The notes beneath the pieces are model-generated. The model did no database searches, had not been told where the DNA came from, and was given only the letters and a program-made list of their open reading frames with translations. The position numbers were made by a program, and so were the translations under genes. From Epichloe hybrida (taxonomy: Eukaryota; Ascomycota; Sordariomycetes; Hypocreales; Clavicipitaceae): a stretch of DNA of 64,000 bases. Where the stretch lies: assembly GCA_019022495.1 (NCBI GenBank), contig JAFEKR010000001.1, positions 2,046,001 through 2,110,000 of the forward strand, read 5' to 3'. This document shows positions 35,692-46,711 of the stretch, piece by piece. How positions within the stretch are numbered: the stretch's first letter is position 1; each line of letters begins with the position of its first letter.

Positions 35692-35983
35692 ACCCGAAGC
35701 CAGGTGATTTTACCATGGTCAGGATTATAAAAGTCCGAACGGGTGATTGTAGCAAAAATCTCCGAAGAACCGTGGTAGGTGTAGTGAAAGACAACACTGA
35801 CTTGGATAGCTGGTAAGAAAAGAGGTAAGCACTCTTTAAATAGCCAGTGTGTAGACTTTAACGTAGTTTTATATGAAGGATTTAAAAAACTATAGAATTT
35901 ATTCTTTTTTGGGTCCTTCATATCCTTATGTGTTACCCCTAAATTGGGTCCAAATTTATTAAAAGTTTTCGCCATCGGATCCT
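35692..35983. other. about 292-bp segment of normal composition inside the RIP-mutated element
   Basis: This stretch has ordinary G+C and intact CpA/TpG, unlike the kilobases on both sides. AATAG occurs at each edge (35687-35691 and 35984-35988), a possible 5-bp target duplication, although such a match is not rare in AT-rich DNA. The edges (ACCCGAAGCC.. and the reverse complement of ..CATCGGATCCT) are only loosely inverted. On the minus strand a 99-codon frame runs 35975-35676, starting MAKTFNKFGPNLGVTHKDMK; I do not recognise it. It may be a short element inserted after RIP, or one too short to be recognised by RIP. Confidence 0.6.
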
Positions 35984-38044
35984 AATAGATTCTCTAAAAA
36001 GGCCTTAAAGATATATATTCTAGTAGTCTTCTTAAAATAACTTAGTAAGTATAAACTAGAGAATATATCTTATAGTCTCTTTACTTAGTTCTATATAATT
36101 ACACTCCCCTTATATAAGTGTAACTCTTAGCTAGAGTATCCTTACTAAGGTACCTAGAATATAAATGCTAAAGTTCTTTAGGGTTTGCATATATAAGGCA
36201 TAGTTCTTTGCTTAGGTAACTATATTATAAGTGTAGTATATTATTATATGCTTTTAAATTAATTATTAAGAATATTACTAGTAGTATAAATAAATTCACT
36301 ACTTAGTTAAGACTCTTATAAGAAGAAAGAGACTTATATTAAAGGAATATAATATTATGCTTTCTCTAAAGCTTTACTAATAATAAGCTCTTATAAAAGG
36401 GTCTAATATATAAAGAGTAGTTTGCTTTATAATACTAAATACCCTTCTTTTAAAGAAGGCTCTTTAATATAATATTTATATAAAACCTAGGAATAAGTGT
36501 AATATTTTATAAAGTAAGGCTTTCTATAAGGTTTCCCTTTAGCCTATTAAAAATATTCTTAATTACATAAGTACCTCTTCTAGTAATCTAGAATAAGGTT
36601 ATTCTTGCTTTAAGGTAATTATTAAATGTTTTCTTAAAGGTTCCTAGTTTAAAGTAACTAATATTATTTATAATATATAAAGCACTATAGTTATTAAAGA
36701 GAGTGCTCTTAGAGAGTGTATATTTTATATTCTTAAGCGTTATATAGCTTCCCTAAGCTAGAGAAATGCTCTTAAGAATCTTTAGGTTAATAATTACTAC
36801 TATAATAGCACTAGGTAACTTTTCTTCTTTATAATCCTTAATGCCTTTTACTATTTACCTATTCTTTATAACCTTAGAGCGTAGGTTCTTTTATTTAGCG
36901 CTTTTATAGTATTCCTTAACCTTTTTATAGTTAACCTTTATAGAGGGCTTAAACCCTAGAACCTTTTTACTAGTTACCACATAGTGTAAGCTATAGTATA
37001 CTTAGGGAGACTAAAAGTGTGTAGTTAGTGCCTTTCCTATATAGTAAGGGTACTTCTTTAGGCTATTATTCTTTTAGCCTTATAGTTTCTCTTTTTCTTA
37101 GTCTAAGTAATCCCTAAGAGTTATTATATAGCTTCCTTTTCTAGAGGCAAAGCTTATAGCTTAAGTTACCTTATAAAATCTAGTGTACTTAGAGGTAATG
37201 CCTTAAAGGGTTACTTCTTTAGAAAGAGAATTAAAAGTCTATACTAGTTAAGTAATCTTAGTTTTTGCTTATTTAGGGTTAAAGCACGCACTAATAGCTA
37301 TAATAAAGTTACGAATTACATTAGAACCTTAAACCTTATTAATCTTATATATTAATGCTTTCTAGTATAGCTTCCCCTACTACTTAATCTAACGCTTAAA
37401 TTAAATATTAGCGCGTTTAGCATTAGTAAGGTAAGCTATATACTTAGCTAATACCTCTAATTTAATAATTACTTACCTAGGAGAAAACCTCTTTTTAAGC
37501 TTAATAGAGGTTTAGTAAAGAGTAAGCTTCTTATTATTTACATTACTTTCTTTAATCTTATTAATTACTATAGTATAAGTATTAGGATTAATAGTGCTTA
37601 TAATCTAAGTTCTAATAGTCCTTTCTTAGGACTTTATTACTTTATATACTTAGTACTTAGATATAAACTTATAAGATAAGAAGGAAAAAGCCTCTTAGAA
37701 AGTAAGCTTTATAGCATTGCTTCCTTAGTTCTTTATAATAAGAGCTTTATATAACTCTAGCGTAATAGTAAAGGGCTTTTCTAGATAGTTAGAGTTAAGC
37801 TCTAGGAGCTAGGGATTAACCCTTTCCTAGATCTCTTAGCTTTAAGTAGCTTGCTTTAATGCTTTATATTACTCTTTCTATTTATTAAATAAGACTAGCT
37901 TAATATTAGTCTTAAGACTTAGGTGGTAAGAGATTATTATATCTATTATAAGCGTTATTAGTAAGTAAGGCGTAGTGCACACATATATCTTATATATAGG
38001 GGACTTAGTGGAAGTTATAGGCATATACCTTCTAGGCTTATAAC

Positions 38045-38303
38045 TATTATACGCTAGGTATATAACTTAAAAGATATCCCCTAGTAGGATAAAGAAGGTT
38101 AGAAAAGGATTAGATTAAAGCTATCTTTTATTATATAAATAGAAGGATAAAAGCTTCTCTTTTATAGAGAAAGCTATTATATTATAGATTATATGCTTTT
38201 ATTATGAATTATTGCGTTTAGCGACGTGCATCTTCAGCTCCCCTAATACGGTTGTGGGTGCAGATTTATTCGTCATAGACGCTGTATCCGCCATCGGGCA
38301 ACA
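38045..38303 (-). repeat. right LTR (259 bp)
   Basis: Same length as the left LTR and ending CAACA. From about 38204 to 38303 it keeps G/C at about 15 places where the left LTR has A/T. In element orientation this is the 5' LTR. Confidence 0.95.
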
Positions 38304-38308
38304 AAAAA
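38304..38308. repeat. target-site duplication, right copy (AAAAA)
   Basis: Five A directly after the right LTR CAACA end, followed by GCC; pairs with 30864-30868. Confidence 0.8.
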
Positions 38309-38412
38309 GCCTTTCTCGATTGCCCCACGGATACTTTGCTTTGGTGGGAGTGCTAGGAGTACTGGGAGTGCTATTAGGGAAGGTGTTACTCATCTGTGGT
38401 CAGGCCCCAGGG

Positions 38413-38446
38413 GCAGGGGTGCAGGGGTGCAGGGGTGCAGGGGTGC
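38413..38446. repeat. GCAGGGGT tandem repeat
   Basis: Four successive copies of the 8-mer GCAGGGGT, 105 bp outside the right LTR. Confidence 0.9.
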
Positions 38447-40721
38447 TTCGGAAGGCTTTTTCCCTGGTTGGATTCTCGGCAGACCGAAAAGCCTTGCTCC
38501 AACTATCAACGGGGATTCATTCACGCCACCGATTGAAACATTCTTCCATCTCGCGACGATTTCGGTTATCGTCCGGTACGCCATAATGATGCACATCTTA
38601 TTCGATATTGCCTTTGCAGATGGGGATTCAGCGAGAGCTTTCAGTAGCAAGAGGCGCGCCCCTACTGTGACCACCGGTTTACCGAAGGGGGGTGCTTGAG
38701 TACGCATCACGGACCGCTTGCACCCAGAGCAGCCGCTGACCATTGATGATGGGGATTTTTTGGGAGGGGGATGTGCGGATTTCTTTCTCGATCTCTGGAC
38801 ATAGGATAACAGCTGGCACCGACAGACATCAAAGTGCGCTGAACTCGAGTCAATGTCTCGTCCCTTGGCCCTGATCAACACGCATACGCCTTTTTGGAGC
38901 AGTGACCCAAACAAACAAAGATCGGACTCGTCAGATATTATTAGGTTTACATAGGAGGCAAGAGGGTCTTATCTTGCTCTGCACCCCTTGCCGCGTGCAC
39001 TGACTGTACTGGCATCAGTCCAACCGGTGCCCAGCGATGCCAGACAGCAGGCATACATACATGCGATGAGTTGTGCTACACAGGGACAGGCACAGGCACA
39101 AATGGACAATCTCGGACAAGTCACATTGATTATTCCCGACTTCTGCAAAACCGGCAGGTGGCTTCCCGTGACAATATTCTCGGCGGTCCCCGATGAAGCC
39201 AGACCAGGCTGGCTGCCCAGGAGAATGCCATGACAAAGGCTTGTGATGGTGAAGGACTTGTTAGTGGGCACGAGGTATTGCGGATTTCTCAGAGGTATCG
39301 GTGCAAACCGACGTTGGATGCGTCCCGGAGGCTTTTGAGATTTGCTCGCCGAAACACCCCGAAACACCACGTCTACCAACACGCAACCAACGGAGCATTT
39401 TGTGTCCAACCTGGCCATTTCAAAGATGATTAGTAAGCTCACAGGCCGCCAAAAGTGTTGGAGGAATCTAGTTGGCTTGAAAGAAACCTTCGTCATCAAA
39501 AGCAAGTACACCTCAAATTCACTGGACGGGTGCCATGATGACCAACAACATTTCATCACTGTGCTCTAAAATGCCTTCCGAAGATGAGTTGGCTGGGATG
39601 TCGGCTTCGGTAGGTGCGGGCATGCTTGCTTTCTAACGGTTCATGCCCGTCCGTGGGTGTCTTTCAACTTTTTTTGACAGTGTGCATACATCGTCATGGG
39701 GACTACAACTAGATTTCAGATGGCGCCAACCAGGCGAGCTCTGCGCTTTCACTGAATACGGCAGTACCTTTTGTTAAGGCGTCCACCTCTTCTTCTCCAG
39801 GCAAATGCAGAATGGGTCAAAGCTTCGTTTTCCCTTGTCCATGCCTTGGATGGTGCCTTCGGCATCGAATCCACGGAAACAAGCATGGTGGGTTGTGGGC
39901 ATGTATGTGGACAACTGGACGCACAGGTTCGTCTATTTCCTAATATTGGTATTTGCATCCATTTCCCCCCCCCGACTTGACCGACTTGGACCTGAGAACG
40001 AAGCATTAGGTCAGCCCGCGTATCTTCTTCTTCGTCGTCTTCCACCTTCTCTTCTTCATTCATTTGGCCAAGGCGCTGAAGATGAGTTACACGAGAGGTC
40101 GCAATTCGATACGGAAACTTGCAATACCATTCAGTAATCTTGTAACACATGGGTACTTACTTGCTCCTTCAGCGATCCCCAACCCGCACTGCCAGCCATA
40201 CTCTGTCCGTATTTGGTTTGTTGGTCTTTGTTCTCGTAGGCATTGGCCTGGGCTGGCTCGTGCTGACACAGAATGTGCTGCAACGCAGGCGGTCCTTGGG
40301 ATAAACAGCACCTTGGAGAAGACATGATGAACGTGAGGTTTCATCATCCCGTTGACCATGGTCCGCCTTGGTCCCCATTGGTTCCCATTGGTTCTTGACT
40401 GGTGCCTTCGGAACTGGGCCCCCTGTCACTAGCCGTGGTCTCCGTCTGAAATTAGACGGCGGGTATAGTCCGATTCCGTTGCTGTCCTTGTCGCTTGGCC
40501 TGGATATCGCTTGCTTACACGACAGCCAACTTTGGATCTATTATCAAGCTTGGCGGCGCTGCATCTAGCCGAAGCAAAGCACGGGCACGCCCTACAAAGT
40601 CATGTAGATGGACCGCTGTTGGCGCCAGTCTGGAAACGCTGTCCTCAAGCTTGTAACTGATAAGTATCAAGGACTGGCGGGCGTGCCAACCTGGGGCATC
40701 ACGGACTGGGCCAAGTGTGAA

Positions 40722-40740
40722 CCGTACGGAGTGCGGAGTA
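40722..40740. repeat. CCGTACGGAGTGCGGAGTA motif cluster
   Basis: Two CGGAGT half-sites in tandem with a CCGTACGG palindrome core; same family as 4973-4995. Confidence 0.8.
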
Positions 40741-41672
40741 CAGAGAGCACTTGTTTGAGAGGCAAACCAGGGCCCAGTTGCAGCTCTTGTTGCGACTGAC
40801 ACTGACTCCGCGACCTAGATCTCCTGGATCCGGGACCGAGGTCTGAGGCCTAGCTTGGACGAGAAGATACTCAATCAGCCAATTCATACAGCGTGCATTG
40901 CCCAGCTCCTCTGTGTTTTGCAACACGCCTGATTTACCGCACCTATTGGCGGCCGAACTCCGTTCTGTACCGGCAACCATGGCCCTGATCTGTCTGGTCT
41001 TTGGTCCCCACACATGATCAAGCCTACACTACGGATTAGTCTTCCTTCATGGTATCATGGTATAGCATTACCTTACTTCCAGAGCCAAGCCCATGTTCTG
41101 CTACCTCAGTAACGCTGATCAATAGACCACAACACAGAAGCATCTTCCCCACGCCAGCTATACTGTCGTCAAACAGTCAACGTTGCCTCAAGTTTGAGAT
41201 ACAGTCATTGTCACCTTCCCGCTGTTGTGCGATTGATAGTTATATCACCTGTCTCTCCTTACCCCATCGGTAATGAGACATAGTTTCTTGGACCGAATCG
41301 GACTATCTGCGTATTCACAGAATTCCCAACAGAAGGACAAACCTCATCCATGAGTCAGTCATTACAAAGCATTCTGAACCGTCATCAATCTGTTACCGCC
41401 TATCCTGCAAACTGTGGATTTGCTCCTCTCTTGTTCCAACGAGTGGTTCGTGATAACCGAACAAAAGCTTTCACCCACAGGGGCTCAGCCGCGTGCAAAG
41501 ACCGGTACCTGATCCCCATCCTTGGACCTGCCCCTTTCAAAATCAAAGACCTCAAGACCCTCACGTCATCCTCTCAATGCTTATTACGAGGCTCTGTGAC
41601 ACTACAGATCACAGCCACTGGGCGGCCTTTTATAATCACAGCCGGCCACCACTCCGTCCGTCAAGCTCACGC

Positions 41673-43890
41673 ATGTCGGACAAACAGACCCTGCCGCCGC
41701 CATCAGTGGAGCCAGATCGGCAAGCACAGTATTCTTACCTTTCCTCCACCGAGATTGGCACCTCGCGCTCTTTTACGGACACGAGAGACCATGGCGAGCA
41801 TAGAGATGCTGGTTTGACGCCGCCGCAAACAGGTCCTCACGCCCCCCAGAGCAGACTTTTCAATCCAAGGGCTCTCAAATCCAAGGGCTCTCACCAAAAT
41901 GCGACCTCTGATATCATCATGATGGGTTACAGCCCTCGGCGCAACAAAGATTCGCCATCAATATTCAGCGCATCAAGCGCTGCTCCCAAAGAACATTTTC
42001 ACAGGCAGGATCTGAGTTCAAGGACGGAACAATTGTCCTTTTCAAAATCATCAGAATCCGGCAGTGTCTACTTCGGATCTTCGGCGGTCCAAACATCAGC
42101 AACTGAGTTCATTTCATGCGAAAAAGACGATCAGGACCAAAGTTTGAGCCACGGTGTGGACTACGAGATAGAAGATGAGAACGGAGACGGAGATGATGGC
42201 GAAGGGGACTGGCAGTCACATGGCCAAACTGTGGCCGAAGAACGACTGGCCGCCCGTCGCAAAATGAAACGATTCCGGTACTTGAAATATTGCCTCCGCA
42301 TCAACCAGAGGATCATACTCACGTTGCTAATCTCAAACAGGCTTACACATCAACAAACTCGATTTTTGATGAGCGAGTTTGCCAAGCAACCACATCCAGA
42401 TGCAGCTCACAGAGAACGACTTTCCCGCGAGATCCCGGGCTTGAGTCCACGACAAGTTCAAGTCTGGTTCCAGAATCGGTACGATGAACTGAAGTGAACA
42501 TTTGAGAATCCAACACTAATCCAGATCGAATTGAATTTAGAAGAGCAAAAATCAAGAGACTCACAGCGGATGACCGTGATAGAATGATCAGAATGCGGGC
42601 AGTTCCAGATGATTTCGACAACGTACAGGCTCTCCACTCACCCTATGGTGCTGTTCGTGGGGTTACGACGATGCTCTCCCCGTCCGACTTGTCGTCGATG
42701 GGCAGCCACCACGGCGCGAGACCGTTGATGCTGGATATGAGACGGGGGGGAGGAGACTCGTATTTGTCTCGTACGGGGCTGACACCGTCGTTTGGGGGCA
42801 TCGAACTGGGCCAGTTGGGGCCGATGGGTGGTTCGGACATGGCACCGTCAGCCAGTTTAATATCCCAGGATCGACTCGCCACTGGCGGCTCTTCGCCATC
42901 CCCTTCGGGCCCTTCGGGTCTTGAATTCCGTAGTTGCGGTCCTTACTGGAATTCGGGGAGCAGCAGCATGGATAGGTCAGCACAATCCAACAGAACAGGC
43001 TTGAGGAATAGTCAAGCTATGCATGGCCGGGACTGGAATCCGAGAAGTGCCCCGGATGCACTACACACCCCTCTTGGCGTCTACCAGGGAGACATTCCTG
43101 GGTCAAGTTCATCAGATCGTCAATTGGATTATGCCAGTAGTCAGTTTGTACCACCAGCGCCAAGCGACTTCAGTGGCATGGAGCCCCAGATATACCCAGG
43201 TAAGTAGAGGAATTTTGCTCATGTACACTACTCGGACCTGTTCCTCATTCTGCTAGATGATACTGATGCGTCTGGGAGACAGGTAATGCGCAAATGACGG
43301 GAAAGAGTTCGGATAACACCACGACGATGGAAGGACCAGACCAAAGTAGTGTCAGAAGTCCGCATGCCATTGTGTCAGGCCCGCGGGTCATGGATTCTGG
43401 ATTCAAAGACTCAAGTCGAAATGCTGGATTATCCTCTCCACACTCACATGTCCAAGATCGAGGTCATGCACTACCGCCTCTCCGATCAAACATGTTCTCA
43501 TCTCCAGCGAATCACCCCCGTGGACCAGTATCTGCGCCCTTGGACATGCCTGCCGGCCGAGCTTTTTCAAATTCAGGATGAAAAAGCGGCAGACTACTCG
43601 ACTTCGCAGCTCAGTGCTCCGATATCAGAACCTATCGAATACAGCTTTAGTCGACCGTATGCGGCGCCTTTATCTGGCTATGGTTTCTTTACTTTCTCTT
43701 TAAACTTATCTTGTACTAACTCTCCTTTCGTATAACAATGTTCATGTCTGGATTGCTTTCCTCCCCAGGGCATGATGATGGCACAACTATTGGTCAGTGC
43801 AGGTGCGCAGGGTGGGCACTCGTGGTTTTGTGCGGAATAATGCAGTGGCAGAAATTCGACTACTTTTATTTACAACAACTCCTATCGTGA
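41673..43890 (+). CDS. homeobox transcription factor (Htf1/Hox2-like)
   Basis: Nuclear DNA-binding regulator. The proposed exons are 41673-42277, 42341-42478, 42541-43199, 43283-43527, 43577-43682, 43769-43890, giving 624 aa with consistent phases. The homeodomain (about residues 195-255) is assembled from three exons: RRKMKRFR, then LTHQQTRFLMSEFAKQPHPD and SPRQVQVWFQNR, then RAKIKRLTADDRDRM. WFQNRRAK is the recognition-helix hallmark, and the intron falls in its second Arg. The segment after it (AVPDDFDNVQALHSPYGAVRG) resembles the conidiation regulator Htf1/Hox2 of other Sordariomycetes; that orthology is inferred. The N-terminus is Ser-rich and acidic (EIEDENGDGDDGEGD). The fourth intron (43528-43576, GTATCT..TTCAG, 49 nt) is the least certain: without it the frame stops at 43581. 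The start is the first ATG that gives a normal N-terminus; upstream in-frame Met codons lie in leader-like sequence. Confidence 0.82.
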
Positions 43891-44132
43891 TTGGGGCGTT
43901 GGGGCTACTGCGAGCTACCGAACGTGGTAAGTTACACATATGGTCTATCCAGAATATACCGACGTCCATTGTTCACAAAATCGTCCAGTGTATAGCCCAT
44001 GACCCAGGACGACGCCGTTCTTGCATCAAACGCCACGGCGTCTCTCTCACCCTTTCCACGATGTCCCTCTGCACAACATCGTCCAGTCTGCTGCTGGTCA
44101 CGGGGACTGCGTTGTCATCCTGGCCCTGGTTA

Positions 44133-45136
44133 TTATTTCCCAACGACCACCTGGCTGCCTTCTCCATAAACTCGTTCCCAAAGGTACTCGAGTTGGAGAA
44201 GTGCTGAATGATGGAGCAGCGGATGGGCGAGGGAGCCGGCAGAGGCCCAGTCCTCTGTTGTACGGGGCGCTTCGTAATCGGAGAAGAGAAGCGCGCCGGT
44301 GACGAGCCCAGATTCGTGACAGCCGTAGGTGACTATGCGCTTCTCGCCGGCATCGATGACGTTGGCATGGTTGTTCTCGGGGCCGACGAGGTCGTCGATA
44401 CGGGCCTTGGCGTATTGCGGAAGATGAGCCCAGTCGGAGGGTCTCATTGTCCATCGGTAGACGCTGAGGCCCGAGGGCTGGACAATGGCTTCTTTGACGA
44501 TGGCCCTGCGGATGGTGCTGCGGACGCCGTCGCCGCCGATGACGAGGTCGCTCTCGTACATTGAGCCGTCCTCGGTCGTGACCTTGCCGGATGCCACATC
44601 CTGTCTCGACAAAGGCGGAAATTTAGAGCTGGCATTGGAGCATCATCGAACGTTGAAATAAAAAAAAGAATGCCCCATGAAAGAGAGACGAGATCAAAAT
44701 TTCAGAAGGAAGAAGCAATACTCACGACGTCGACGACCTTCTTCCCAAGGAATAACTGCGCCGGTGGTGAGCCATGGCCATCATCATCCGCACCCGTAGC
44801 CTTCTTGACCAGTGCATCGAACAGTGCTCCAAGGTGCGCAGTAAAGCAGGTTGGTGGAAGCGGACCAGTCTCTCGTCTTAAGAAGCCATCCTTCCAGTCC
44901 AGCTCTAAAATAGATTGCACCCGCACAGCTTGCACGTCTCGAATAGGGTCCACGCCGAACTTTTGCAGGACCTTGGTTCCGCAGGGAAGCAGAGTCAGTC
45001 CCGCGGCTCGCACGTCCATCTGCTCTATGTTTCCGGCTGCTTCGAGCAAGATGATGCTGGATACGTGTTTGCGCAGGGCGACTGCCGCGGAGAGACTGGC
45101 TATACCGGCGCTAACGCATGTTACGCGGAGAGTCAT
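44133..45136 (-). pseudogene. decayed FAD-dependent monooxygenase (salicylate-hydroxylase-like)
   Basis: Two exons, 45136-44726 and 44600-44133 (GTGAGT..ACAG intron), read as the N-terminal and middle parts of a class A flavoprotein monooxygenase (292 aa; full members are 400 or more). The dinucleotide-binding loop, usually GxGxxG, reads VSAGIASLSAAVALRK, with two glycines replaced by serine, and a second glycine-rich element reads AAGLTLLP. The middle DLVIGGDGVRSTIRRA motif is intact. After SDYEAPRTTEDWASAG the frame loses similarity; an adjacent frame continues IIQHFSNSSTFGNEF, so a frameshift near 44195-44215 is likely, and the C-terminal GD motif is not found. The changes include G to A / C to T transitions, so mild RIP is possible. 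Confidence 0.7.
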
Positions 45137-46041
45137 GACATCGTTTTTTCCGTTTCTTTTCCGTCTTTCTACTCTGACGGTGGCGAAGCGAGTGAGTTGA
45201 CTTTTTTTTTAAAATCCTCTAGCGAACTGTTAGGGTGTTGTCGAAAATATTTTTTTAGTGTGACCAAGACGGGGTTATAGTAAATGTCGGCTCTAACAAA
45301 GTTCGTCTTATATTCAGGGTGGAACCTTTTGACTGGCAGAATGACATATGTATGCTTGGCATATGCTGCCCATATGCTAACGTACTATATGAATTATATT
45401 ATAGGGCATATACGGACGTGCTACCTATAGCCCCTATAGCTCCTTGACTTGCTTGACTGACTGACTGACTGACTGACTGACTGACTGACTGACTGACTGA
45501 CTGACTGACTGACTGGTTGACTGTAAGTGTGAATTCGCACTCATACACTGTGGTCTTTAGCATATGCTTAGTACGGATTATATGCAGTAAAAACCCCTTA
45601 ATTTTTCACTACCTACCTAATTAGGATTTAGAGGCTCCCCCCTGGATACGAGACGAACTTTGTTAGAGCCGAGATATACTGTGTGCCCGACCAAGACCGT
45701 TACCGTTCTCGCGAATCAAACGCATGATGGACGGCTCATACGGTGCCACCGGAGTCAAGATGATTCGTGGGAGCATGTTTGGTGTAATTGTTGGAAATCG
45801 TGGCAGTGGCCGTCCGGAGTTACGGACTTTCATGACTGCGTTGTTGAGACTTGGAGGCACTGGGAACTGGTGATTGAACTTTCACACGAGCATAGCACGT
45901 GATGCGAATTGATTTCGGGGCGGGGGTTTTTTTTTTCTCTTTCCCCCCCCCCCAAACCACCATGCCATGTGACACCATGTGACAGACTTTCAATGAATCA
46001 AAAATCGAGTCTGCGGTGACCATCTATCTCGCCAGCCCACC
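45137..46041. other. non-coding interval with TGAC repeat
   Basis: 900 bp without a supportable gene. It includes an AT-rich patch (about 45360-45440), a TGAC microsatellite, and a TACGGATTA motif at 45572-45580. A T run and a C run follow at about 45928-45954. Confidence 0.6.
45454..45515. repeat. TGAC tetranucleotide repeat, about 15 copies
   Basis: An uninterrupted series of TGAC/GACT units, non-coding. Confidence 0.95.
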
Positions 46042-46711
46042 ATGAACTACTTCTTCAAATCCCGCCCAGACACAGACTGGGTCTCCGTAGGACCAGCCTC
46101 GACCTTCCCAGAGCTCGGTGAGGACACGGGCAATCTCGTAGAAGCCCGCTTGTGCAAGGCCCGTATGCAGCCCGGTTGCAAGGTCTTCCACGTTCCCAAA
46201 CAAGATCCGTCACAAGCAAAAGAGATGATTCTGTCGGCGGACAGTCTAGAGTCATCCATGACCGGAGACGAGTTGCTGGACCAGGTCGTGGTCTTCCAGT
46301 ACAGGGGCAGGTTCCACGCCGTCGATCATGTGAGTCTCGAATCCTCGATCCTGGCGGAACCGCCCTCCAGAAGAATGTTGTATTCGAGCATGAGTTTCCG
46401 TTGGTTGACATGACATTTAACTCTGTGTGGATTTGCAGCGGTGTCCCCATTCCGCGTACCCGTTGTCAAACGGGATGCCCTTTGACATTGAGGACTTTGG
46501 TGTCAAACTGAGCGCGGGCTTGACGTGTCCAAAGCACGGCTGGTCTTTCGACCTCTTTACGGGCCTGTCTGATACTGGTCGCTACAAACTGCCTGTGTGG
46601 GAAGTGCAGCTGCGTGACGAGGCCGGAGCCAAGATTTTTGACCTCTTGAAAAGTGATGGCCGCGCTGAGGAACGAACCGTTTGGATCCGACGCAAGCAGA
46701 GAATGGGCTGA
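46042..46711 (+). CDS. small Rieske [2Fe-2S] domain protein
   Basis: A soluble 186-aa protein carrying one Rieske iron-sulfur cluster, probably an electron-transfer protein or ferredoxin component. Exon 1 is 46042-46329 (MNYFFKSRPDTDWVSVGPAS), intron 46330-46438 (GTGAGT..TGCAG), exon 2 46439-46711. The cluster ligands are split from the leading strand by the intron: VDH|RCPHSAYPLSNG supplies Cys-x-His and LTCPKHGWSFDLFTG supplies Cys-x2-His, the correct spacing class for a Rieske site. There is no transit peptide or membrane anchor and no oxygenase catalytic domain, so it is not a complete Rieske oxygenase or the bc1 subunit. A decayed FAD monooxygenase lies 0.9 kb upstream on the other strand, but no functional pairing can be shown. 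Confidence 0.88.

Larger units (their letters stand above)
30869..38303 (-). mobile_element. complete RIP-mutated Ty1/Copia-type LTR retrotransposon
   Basis: A 7.4 kb element bounded by two 259-bp LTRs (30869-31127 and 38045-38303) and flanked by AAAAA on both sides. Its ends are TGTTG and CAACA, as expected for LTR elements. The interior is saturated with TA, is poor in CpA and TpG, and has stops in every frame, the signature of RIP. Remnants on the minus strand give orientation and class: an integrase C-terminal-like stretch lies before a RVT_2-like reverse transcriptase in the direction of transcription, the Copia order (INT before RT). The element is larger than many Copia elements, so decayed accessory or nested sequence may be included. 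It is certainly inactive. Both LTRs are the same length, so the copy inserted once and was then mutated in place. Confidence 0.92.
38309..41672. other. 3.4 kb interval without a convincing gene
   Basis: Base composition returns to normal directly at the LTR edge. Several frames of 60-200 codons exist on both strands but lack domain similarity, consistent composition or splice structure. It holds a GCAGGGGT tandem repeat, TACGGAGTA-type motifs at 40722-40740 and 41032-41040, a C run (about 39966-39973) and, from about 41280, the probable leader of the homeobox gene. Confidence 0.55.

Noticed and set aside
30869..38303. Possible centromere or AT-rich origin
   Set aside because: The paired LTRs, target duplication and decayed integrase and reverse transcriptase show that it is one RIP-mutated retrotransposon.
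38969..39559. 196-codon minus-strand frame beside the retrotransposon
   Set aside because: No recognised domain, Cys-rich chance composition and overlapping frames on the other strand.
45454..45515. CRISPR-like regular repeat
   Set aside because: It is a pure tetranucleotide run without spacers, in a eukaryotic genome.
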